From contig DCDI01000114.1 of assembly GCA_002316345.1 (NCBI GenBank), positions 26,399 through 36,037 of the forward strand: a DNA stretch of 9,639 nucleotides, read 5' to 3'. Origin of the DNA: Phyllobacteriaceae bacterium UBA1059. Its GTDB lineage: Bacteria > Pseudomonadota > Alphaproteobacteria > Rhizobiales > Rhizobiaceae. The notes beneath the pieces are model-generated. The model was not told where the DNA came from, searched no databases, and worked only from the letters and a program-made list of their open reading frames with translations. Below, one piece after another: positions 1 to 5,435 of the stretch (its first letter is position 1; each line of letters begins with the position of its first letter). A program made the translations under genes and the position numbers.

Positions 1-1
1 A

Positions 2-946
2 GACATAGGGCCGCAACTCGCCGAGGAAACGCGCGCCGGCCGGCCCGTCACCCGCCACCGGCCGCGCCTTGATCATCGCAGCACGCTCCCAGTTCTGGCC
101 GCGCGCTTCGTAGTAGGCCAGCGCGGCATCAACGGAGATGGCGAGCGGGGTGGAGCCCGGATCGGGGCGCAGCCGCAGATCGGTGCGGAAAACGTAGCCG
201 TCGCCAGTGCGATCATGCAGGATGCGCACCAGGCGCCGCGTCAGCCGCACGAACAACTCGCCCGCTTCATCGCGGTTGGGGATGGCGGGGGCTGCGGGAT
301 CGAACAGAACGATCAGGTCGATGTCGGAAGAAAAGTTCAGCTCGCGTGCGCCGAGCTTACCCATGCCAAGCAGGATCCAGCCACTGCCTTCTTCAGGCTC
401 GTTTAGGTTTGGCAGCTTAAGCTTGCCACTGTTGTGCGCGTCTCGCAGTAGGAAGCGCACGGCGGCACCAAGGCAGGCATCGGCAAGGCTGGACAACTGG
501 TGGATAGTGACCTGCGTGTCTTGCGTGCGCGAGAGATCCGCCAGACCGATCAGCGCATGCGCCTCCCCCTTCAGCCGGCGCAGCCGCGTCATCAGCTGGC
601 TTTCCGTTTCGCCATCGACCGGCGCCAGGATGTCGGCTTCTATCGCTTCAAGCCGCTTGGCCAGCGGAAGACTGAACAAAGCCTCGAGAGCGATGGGGCG
701 CCGCAGGAAGGCGCTTTTCAGAAAGGGCGACAGTGAAAGAACGCTGCCAAGGAAGTCTGTCGGTGGGGATTTGCTGCTGCACAGAGAGGCAAGCTGGGAT
801 GCACCCTGCTCTCTCGCGGCAGAGACAAGGTCGGCCAGAGCATCCTGAGCGTCCTCGGCATCAAGCGGCGGCAAGGCCTGCACCGGTTGGCCGAACCAGA
901 GTGTGCCGTCTTCCGCTTGTTTATCCCGGTCTGTCCGCTGTTTCAT
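2..946 (-). CDS. glnE: Glutamine synthetase adenylyltransferase GlnE, N-terminal part (runs off window)
   Basis: GlnE adenylylates glutamine synthetase to switch it off when nitrogen is plentiful and removes AMP when it is scarce; known family members respond to PII protein and glutamine in the cytoplasm. I translated the minus strand from the ATG at 946 and it stays open for 315 codons to the window edge, so roughly the first third of a protein usually near 950-1000 residues is present, containing the first nucleotidyltransferase domain (the deadenylylating half in the E. coli enzyme). The decisive motif is GMGKLGARELNFSSDIDL at residues 194-211, with the metal-binding pair D208 and D210; NWERAAMIKARPVAGD follows before the edge. 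AGGAAG lies about 6 nt before the ATG. The start lies inside the histidine kinase gene, overlapping it by 26 nt, which suggests translational coupling. The identification is secure; only the C-terminal part is unseen. Confidence 0.95.
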   Translation of the reverse strand, partial: MKQRTDRDKQAEDGTLWFGQPVQALPPLDAEDAQDALADLVSAAREQGASQLASLCSSKSPPTDFLGSVLSLSPFLKSAFLRRPIALEALFSLPLAKRLEAIEADILAPVDGETESQLMTRLRRLKGEAHALIGLADLSRTQDTQVTIHQLSSLADACLGAAVRFLLRDAHNSGKLKLPNLNEPEEGSGWILLGMGKLGARELNFSSDIDLIVLFDPAAPAIPNRDEAGELFVRLTRRLVRILHDRTGDGYVFRTDLRLRPDPGSTPLAISVDAALAYYEARGQNWERAAMIKARPVAGDGPAGARFLGELRPYV

Positions 947-2399
947 CCGGCTTCCTGATTATCGGAAAGATCATCGATACCAGCAAACCGGGCTCGGCGT
1001 CAGCCAGTTCCAAACGCCCATGGTGGAAGCCCATCACCGCCTTGGCCAGGCTCAGCCCAAGTCCCGAACCCGGCTGCGAGCGGCTTTTCTCCAGCCGCAC
1101 GAAGCGTTCGGTCGCGCGCGCACGATCATCTTCCGGAATGCCAGGACCCGTGTCGCGCACGGATAGCCGCGCTTCCGCATCATCCGCAGTCAAAGACACG
1201 ACGACACGAGAGCCGCCGTTCGTGCCCGCCGAATATTTGATCGCGTTGTCGACAATGTTGGACAGCGCCTGGCCGATCAGCTCGCGATTGCCGTGCGCGG
1301 TCGCGGCCACATCCACAGCGCTTTCTAAGGTGACGCCGACTTCCTCTGCCGCCGGCTCGTAGAGTTCGGCCACATCCCGGGCGATCGCCGTCAGATCGAC
1401 ATCCACCATGGCCTCCGCGGAATAGCCGGCTTCAAGGCGCGAGATCATCAGGATGGCGTTGAAGGTACGGATCAGCTGGTCGGATTCCGCGATCGTGCCC
1501 TCCAACACCTCGCGATACTCGGCGGTGTCCTTGGGCGTGCCTAGCGCCGATTCCGCCTTGTTGCGCAGCCGGGTGAGCGGCGTCTTCAAATCGTGAGCGA
1601 TGTTGTCGGACACTTGTTTGAGACCCTCGTTCAGAGCTGCAATGCGCGCGAGCATCTCGTTGAGGTTTTCCGACAAACGATCGAATTCGTCGCCGCTGCC
1701 TTCCACCGGCAGACGGCCGCTAAGGTCGCCGCCCATGATGCGGCGGCTGGCTTCCGAGATGCGGTCGATTCGGCGCAGAGCCGTTCGTCCAACGAAGAAC
1801 CAGATCAGCAGCGCGCCAAGGCCCATGATGCCGAGCGTGACGATCAGCGCGCGCTGCACCACCTGGCGGAAACGCTCCGGCTCGCCGAGGTCGCGACCCA
1901 CCATCACGATCATCTGGTTTGGCAGTCGCAGCACCACGGCAGTCGCCAGATGCACCGGCTGGGTCGGATCGGCATCGATTGTTGCTTCTTCACCGTAGCG
2001 CGTGGCGCGCCTTTCGCCTTCGGCCTCGCCATAACGCTGATAGCCGAAAGGCCGTTCGGTCCAGCCGAGCTTGTCCAGCACGCCCGGTTGCAGGCTCTGA
2101 ACGTTGCCGGCGAGAATGCGCCCTTGCGGATCGGTAATGAGGTAGAGGTTTGCGCCGGGCTGCCTGGAACGCATTTCGATGACGCGCACAAGCGACGTCA
2201 GCCCACCGCGCTGGTAAGCGCGTCCAAGACCGGCCATTTCCTCGTTGATCGTGTCCTGGATCTGGCCAACCAGCATGCGACCGGACAAGGATGTCATGTA
2301 GAACACGAGCAGGATGGCGCAGCCGGCAAACAGCAGAAGGTAAAGCGCCGACAGCCGAGCTGCCGTCGTCTTCATCGTGGCCGATAGGCGAGCCCACAC
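921..2399 (-). CDS. Membrane sensor histidine kinase (HAMP/HisKA/HATPase) paired with OmpR-type regulator
   Basis: An inner-membrane two-component sensor of 492 residues that should autophosphorylate on histidine and pass the phosphate to the regulator encoded just upstream. Domains in order: first membrane helix about residues 13-36; a periplasmic sensor of about 145 residues (37-182) of no family I recognise; second helix about 183-204; HAMP linker about 205-258; dimerisation/phosphoacceptor helix with NIAHDLKTPLTRLRN and H269; and an ATPase domain with N box N381-N385, G1 box DTGPG at 416-420 and G2 box GSGLGLS at 444-450. All catalytic elements are intact. The start is a GTG 7 nt after the regulator's stop, with AAGGCGGG about 11 nt before it inside the regulator gene; an ATG at 2375 is an alternative, dropping 8 residues, but has no visible ribosome site. 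The 3' end overlaps glnE. The signal sensed cannot be read from sequence; proximity to degP suggests envelope stress. Confidence 0.93.
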   Translation of the reverse strand: MWARLSATMKTTAARLSALYLLLFAGCAILLVFYMTSLSGRMLVGQIQDTINEEMAGLGRAYQRGGLTSLVRVIEMRSRQPGANLYLITDPQGRILAGNVQSLQPGVLDKLGWTERPFGYQRYGEAEGERRATRYGEEATIDADPTQPVHLATAVVLRLPNQMIVMVGRDLGEPERFRQVVQRALIVTLGIMGLGALLIWFFVGRTALRRIDRISEASRRIMGGDLSGRLPVEGSGDEFDRLSENLNEMLARIAALNEGLKQVSDNIAHDLKTPLTRLRNKAESALGTPKDTAEYREVLEGTIAESDQLIRTFNAILMISRLEAGYSAEAMVDVDLTAIARDVAELYEPAAEEVGVTLESAVDVAATAHGNRELIGQALSNIVDNAIKYSAGTNGGSRVVVSLTADDAEARLSVRDTGPGIPEDDRARATERFVRLEKSRSQPGSGLGLSLAKAVMGFHHGRLELADAEPGLLVSMIFPIIRKPDETADRPG

Positions 2400-2406
2400 G
2401 GAAGCG

Positions 2407-3081
2407 CTAACCCGCCTTCAGCATATAGCCGGCGCCGCGCACCGTATGCAGGACCGGCGTGTCGAAGCCCTTCTCGATCTTGGAGCGCAAACGCGACACA
2501 TGCACGTCGATGACGTTGGTCTGCGGATCGAAATGGTAGTCCCAGACATTTTCCAGAAGCATCGTGCGCGTCACCACTTGGCCCGCATGGCGCATGAGAT
2601 ATTCCAGCAAACGAAACTCGCGCGGCTGCAAGGTCACATCCTGCCCTGCCCGCTTCACGACATGCGAGAGCCGGTCCAACTCTAAATCGCCGACGCGATA
2701 GGTGGTCTCGACCTCCTTGTTGCCGCTACGCCGGTTCAGCACTTCAACGCGCGCAAGCAGTTCGGAGAAAGCATAGGGCTTGGTCAGGTAATCATCGCCG
2801 CCGGCGCGCAAGCCCGTTACGCGGTCATCGACCTGGCCAAGTGCCGACAGGATCAGCACCGGCGTATCATTCCCGCGCGATCGCAGCCCAGCGACCACCG
2901 ACAAACCGTCGCGCTTCGGCAGCATGCGATCCACCACCATGACATCGTAGTCGCCGTTATCGGCCAGCACGAAGCCGGACTCGCCATCACGCGCGACATG
3001 GACGGTGTGGCCGACCTCGTTCAGCGCTTTCTCAAGGTAGTCCGCGGCTTCGCGATCGTCTTCGATGACAAGGATTTTCAT
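2407..3081 (-). CDS. OmpR/PhoB-family response regulator transcription factor
   Basis: A cytoplasmic DNA-binding regulator, the probable partner of the kinase encoded immediately downstream. In the 224-residue form it has a receiver domain at about 1-118 with the acidic pocket E7-D8-D9, phosphoacceptor D51 (VVDRMLP), the switch position S79 and K101 in TKPYAF. A winged-helix domain follows at about 128-222 (LQPREFRLLEYLMRH, the recognition region NVIDVHVSRLRSKIE, then the HTVRGAGYML wing). Length and layout are standard for OmpR-type proteins. I chose the ATG at 3081 because MKILVIEDD places the first beta strand at the very N-terminus, as usual in this family, although only a weak AGG lies close before it. 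An in-frame ATG at 3135 has a much better ribosome site and would add 18 residues (MLSDSSFQRPDLSPYTSG); this is discussed separately. The targets are unknown; degP upstream and the regulator's own operon are reasonable guesses. Confidence 0.93.
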   Translation of the reverse strand: MKILVIEDDREAADYLEKALNEVGHTVHVARDGESGFVLADNGDYDVMVVDRMLPKRDGLSVVAGLRSRGNDTPVLILSALGQVDDRVTGLRAGGDDYLTKPYAFSELLARVEVLNRRSGNKEVETTYRVGDLELDRLSHVVKRAGQDVTLQPREFRLLEYLMRHAGQVVTRTMLLENVWDYHFDPQTNVIDVHVSRLRSKIEKGFDTPVLHTVRGAGYMLKAG

Positions 3082-3135
3082 GCCTGATGTATATGGGGAT
3101 AGGTCGGGACGCTGGAAAGAGGAATCGCTGAGCAT

Positions 3136-3157
3136 GATCGGATCCTTTCCTGAAAGG
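3136..3157 (-). promoter_or_regulatory. Ribosome-site-like sequence with palindrome before alternative regulator start (ATG 3135)
   Basis: On the minus strand AAAGGA sits 7 nt before an ATG at 3135 that is in frame with the response regulator. The motif is embedded in the interrupted palindrome CCTTTC-AG-GAAAGG (3144-3157). It is a better ribosome site than anything in front of the ATG at 3081, so either the regulator has an 18-residue extension, both starts are used, or this is an operator and not a translation signal. The extra 18 codons are poorer in G/C at third positions (10 of 18 by my count) than the body of the gene appears to be, which argues mildly against the extension. Confidence 0.4.
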
Positions 3158-3188
3158 GCAGCAGCGAACACGACGCCCGCTGCCGCAA

Positions 3189-3205
3189 TCCGCCTCCTAA
3201 GCGGA
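3189..3205 (-). other. Small inverted repeat in the degP-regulator gap
   Basis: TCCGC and GCGGA form a 5-bp stem with a 7-nt loop, a short distance downstream of the large hairpin that follows degP. No T-tract follows it on either strand. It might act with the larger hairpin to slow transcription leaving degP, or mean nothing. The rest of the 185-nt gap between degP and the regulator (3082-3266) holds no gene I can support. Confidence 0.25.
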
Positions 3206-3217
3206 GACGGCGTCATC

Positions 3218-3258
3218 CACGATCCGGCCGGCTCAAGGGAAAAGCCGGCCGGATCGTG
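3218..3258 (-). terminator. Perfect 16-bp inverted repeat downstream of degP, likely terminator or mRNA 3' stabiliser
   Basis: Starting 8 nt after the degP stop, the arms 3218-3233 and 3243-3258 (CACGATCCGGCCGGCT and its exact complement) pair over 16 bp around a 9-nt loop. The stem is very GC-rich and stable. A run of T residues does not follow on the minus strand, so it lacks the classic tail of an intrinsic terminator; GC-rich stems without a clear T-tract are nonetheless often found after genes in high-GC bacteria. It probably separates degP from the two-component genes, wholly or partly, or protects the degP mRNA from 3' exonucleases. The pairing is certain; the role is inferred. Confidence 0.6.
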
Positions 3259-3266
3259 CAGGGCAA

Positions 3267-4826
3267 TCAGCCCTGATTGGTGGGCAGGGCGACGAAGCGG
3301 TTGACGTCGTCGCGGGTCACCTGAACCAGCACCTGCTTGCGGCCAGCCTTGGCGGCATCCTTGATGGCGGTCTCGACCTCGTCCGGGCTGGTGACTTCCT
3401 TCGAGTTGACCGACACGATCACGTCGCCGGCCTCTAGACCACGGGACGCAGCGTCGCTGTCGGGATCAACCTGCGTGATCACGACGCCCTTGCCATCGTC
3501 AGACGGAGCAACCGTCAGGCCGTAATCGTCGAGCGTGCTCGCCAGATCCTCGTCCTGCTGGTCGTCGCCGGTTTGTGCCGCAGCCTTTTCGTCACCGGGC
3601 AACACACCGAGCTTGACGTTGATCGACTGTGCCTTGCCGTTGCGCCACAGGTCGATCTTCACGTCCTTGCCGGGACGTGCCGAACCGATCACGCGGGCCA
3701 GTTCACGCGGCGTCGAAACCGCCTGACCATCAACAGCCGTGATGACGTCGCCGTCCTTCACGCCGGCCTTGGCCGCCGGGCTGTCGCTCTGGGCAGAGGC
3801 AACGATCGCGCCCTTGGCGTTTTCCAGGCCGATCGATTCCGCGATCTCAGGCGTCACCGGCTGGATCTGCACACCGAGCCAACCGCGCTCGATCGACTTG
3901 CCTTCCATCAGCGTCGTCACGACCTGCTTCACCGTGGAAGCCGGAATGGCGAAGGCGATGCCGACATTGCCGCCGGACGGCGAGAAGATGGCGGTGTTGA
4001 CGCCAACAACTTCACCATTGGTGTTGAAGGCCGGACCACCCGAATTGCCGCGGTTCACGGCAGCGTCGATCTGCAGGAAGTCGTCGTAAGGACCCGCACC
4101 GATGTCACGGCCGCGCGCCGACACGATACCAGCCGTCACCGTGCCGCCGAGACCGAACGGGTTGCCGACAGCGACCACCCAGTCACCGACGCGCACCTTA
4201 GCATCATCGGCAAAGCCGACATAGGTGAACTTGCTGCCCTTGTTGTCGACCTTGAGCACGGCGAGATCTGTGCGCGGATCGCGACCGATCAGCTTGGCAT
4301 CGTATTCGGCGCCATCCGTCAGCTTGACGCTATAGGCATCGCCGCCTTCAACCACGTGGTTGTTGGTGACGAGGTATCCGTCCTCGGAAATAAAGAAGCC
4401 GGAGCCTTGAGCGACGGGCCTCTCCTGGTTGCGATGGTGACGCTCGCCGCCGCGGCGCTCTGGACGGCGGCTCTCGCCCTGACCGTCGGGTCCACCGAAT
4501 TCACGAAAGAAGCGCTTCAGGGGATGATTGTCGGGCAGTTCGTCAAAGCCCGGCATCTGCGATGGTCCACCGCGACCGCCTTCGTTCATCGCGGTTTCGG
4601 TCTGGCCCTTCACCATGACGCTAACGACGGCCGGGCTGACCTTATCGACGACGTCGCCGAAGCCGGTGGTCTGGTTTTGCGGCGCAACGCTGACGGCCTC
4701 TGCCAGAACAGGAACCGTGCCGCTGGTCACAGCGCCGAACCCGGCGCCTGCGATGATCGCTACGGAAGCGGCGGCCGCGAGGAAGCGGTTGCGCGTGCTG
4801 AGCGAGGGTTTGCTGGAGTTGCTCAT
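3267..4826 (-). CDS. degP: Do/DegP-family periplasmic serine endoprotease with two PDZ domains
   Basis: A periplasmic protease/chaperone that degrades or refolds damaged envelope proteins, 519 residues long. The N-terminus has charged residues, a hydrophobic stretch at about 15-36 and a likely signal-peptidase site near VPVLA (about 42), so it should be exported. The trypsin-like domain contains H157 (VTNNHVVEGG), D187 (RTDLAVLKV) and S262 (GNSGGPAF), a complete triad. PDZ1 spans about 314-407 (GWLGVQIQPVTPEIA) and PDZ2 about 432-505, as in Do-type proteases (DegP/DegQ/MucD). Before the histidine is a Gly/Arg/His-rich loop at about 82-138, where E. coli DegP has its LA loop. I chose the ATG at 4826 because AAGGAG lies 10 nt before it; an in-frame ATG at 4847 would put that ribosome site inside the coding region and spoil the signal peptide. 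It lies between the ccm operon and a two-component pair, an order known in rhizobia. Whether it is closest to DegP, DegQ or MucD I cannot tell. Confidence 0.95.
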   Translation of the reverse strand: MSNSSKPSLSTRNRFLAAAASVAIIAGAGFGAVTSGTVPVLAEAVSVAPQNQTTGFGDVVDKVSPAVVSVMVKGQTETAMNEGGRGGPSQMPGFDELPDNHPLKRFFREFGGPDGQGESRRPERRGGERHHRNQERPVAQGSGFFISEDGYLVTNNHVVEGGDAYSVKLTDGAEYDAKLIGRDPRTDLAVLKVDNKGSKFTYVGFADDAKVRVGDWVVAVGNPFGLGGTVTAGIVSARGRDIGAGPYDDFLQIDAAVNRGNSGGPAFNTNGEVVGVNTAIFSPSGGNVGIAFAIPASTVKQVVTTLMEGKSIERGWLGVQIQPVTPEIAESIGLENAKGAIVASAQSDSPAAKAGVKDGDVITAVDGQAVSTPRELARVIGSARPGKDVKIDLWRNGKAQSINVKLGVLPGDEKAAAQTGDDQQDEDLASTLDDYGLTVAPSDDGKGVVITQVDPDSDAASRGLEAGDVIVSVNSKEVTSPDEVETAIKDAAKAGRKQVLVQVTRDDVNRFVALPTNQG

Positions 4827-4887
4827 AGTCTCTGATCTCCTTGCCATCGAAGTCCGATCCCGTACTTCGTTGAGGCTAGAGATAGGG

Positions 4888-4909
4888 CAGCGTTCCTTAC
4901 AGGACGCTG
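4888..4909 (-). other. Hairpin in the presumed degP leader
   Basis: On the minus strand CAGCGT and ACGCTG flank CCT-GTA-AGG-A, giving a stem of 6 plus 3 bp with one bulged A. It lies about 60 nt before the degP start codon, in the gap after ccmH. It could belong to the degP leader RNA or be part of an operator; no convincing -35/-10 pair was found beside it. Confidence 0.35.
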
Positions 4910-4937
4910 TCCGCCGCATGAAACTTTCGTAATCTGC

Positions 4938-4977
4938 AACGGCTCAGCCGTTTCTCAGGAAGCGGCGGCTCAGCCGT
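4938..4977 (-). terminator. Two copies of a palindromic repeat at the end of ccmH
   Basis: The 12-nt sequence CGGCTCAGCCGT occurs at 4940-4951 and again, 26 nt on, at 4966-4977. Each copy is a near-perfect palindrome with a single central base; the copy further downstream on the minus strand extends to AACGGCT-C-AGCCGTT (4938-4952). The other copy covers the ccmH stop codon. The arms can pair within each copy or between copies. The likeliest role is to end the ccm transcript or to form alternative structures ahead of degP, but the one-base centre makes each single hairpin poor and no clear T-run follows. Confidence 0.4.
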
Positions 4978-5425
4978 CCTTCAGGATGGCGTCCAGACGC
5001 TTGCGTTCGTCCGAACTGAGTTCGGCCGAAGCTTCCGAGGAAAGCTGCCGCCTGTTCATGATCAGAACGGTGGCGCCGGCAAGCAGGAGCAGCAGCGGGG
5101 CGCCCCAAAGCAGCGCGGTACGGACGCTGAAACGCGGCTTCAGCAACACGAACTCGCCATAGCGTGACACGACATAATCCAGCACTGCTTCATTGTCGTC
5201 GCCCGCCGTCAGGCGCTCGCGCACGATGATGCGCAGGTCCTTGGCAAGATCGGCATCGGAGTCGTCGATCGACTGGTTCTGGCAGACGAGGCAGCGCAAT
5301 TCGGCGGAGATGGTCCGCGCGCGGGTCTCCAGCTCCTTGTCCGCCAGCACTTCCTCGGGCTGCACGGCAAAAGCCGGAAGGCTCAAGCCGACCAGGATCA
5401 GAATTGCCGCAAGCCAGCCTCGCAT
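4970..5425 (-). CDS. ccmH: Cytochrome c maturation thioredoxin-like protein CcmH (CycL)
   Basis: The CcmH/CycL protein is a membrane-anchored periplasmic oxidoreductase that keeps the CXXC cysteines of apocytochrome c reduced for haem attachment, working with CcmF and CcmI. The 151-residue form has a signal peptide (MRGWLAAILILVGLSLPAFA, about 1-20), the family signature LRCLVCQNQSIDDSDADLAKDLR around C45 and C48, and one membrane helix at about 102-123 followed by a short charged tail. It corresponds to the short rhizobial CycL, without the C-terminal TPR domain fused to E. coli CcmH; that role falls to the separate ccmI gene here. I chose the ATG at 5425 because AGGA lies 8 nt before it. 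An ATG at 5434, one base after the ccmF stop, would add three residues and is a real alternative. It is the last gene of the ccm operon. Confidence 0.94.
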   Translation of the reverse strand: MRGWLAAILILVGLSLPAFAVQPEEVLADKELETRARTISAELRCLVCQNQSIDDSDADLAKDLRIIVRERLTAGDDNEAVLDYVVSRYGEFVLLKPRFSVRTALLWGAPLLLLLAGATVLIMNRRQLSSEASAELSSDERKRLDAILKDG

Positions 5426-5435
5426 CGCGCTCATC

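Noticed and set aside
207..848. 213-codon plus-strand open frame over glnE
   Set aside because: The minus strand is open throughout and encodes the GlnE nucleotidyltransferase motif; the plus frame is Ser/Arg-rich noise.
1593..2387. 264-codon plus-strand open frame antisense to the histidine kinase
   Set aside because: It is opposite the intact kinase domains, His/Gln/Arg-rich and without recognisable motifs.
3573..4835. 420-codon plus-strand open frame antisense to degP
   Set aside because: The minus-strand frame encodes an unmistakable DegP with triad and PDZ domains. The antisense frame gives a His/Arg/Ala-rich product with no recognisable fold, as expected opposite a GC-rich gene.
4874..4901. 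GGAAC on the minus strand upstream of degP as a -35 of the alphaproteobacterial general-stress sigma factor (EcfG/RpoE2 type)
   Set aside because: No acceptable -10 (GTT-like) lies at the 16-19 nt spacing expected, so only half of a promoter is present.
4827..4919. Longer DegP N-terminus using starts at 4847 or further upstream
   Set aside because: The extra residues are cysteine- and charge-rich, place a strong AAGGAG ribosome site inside the coding region and remove the signal peptide from the N-terminus.
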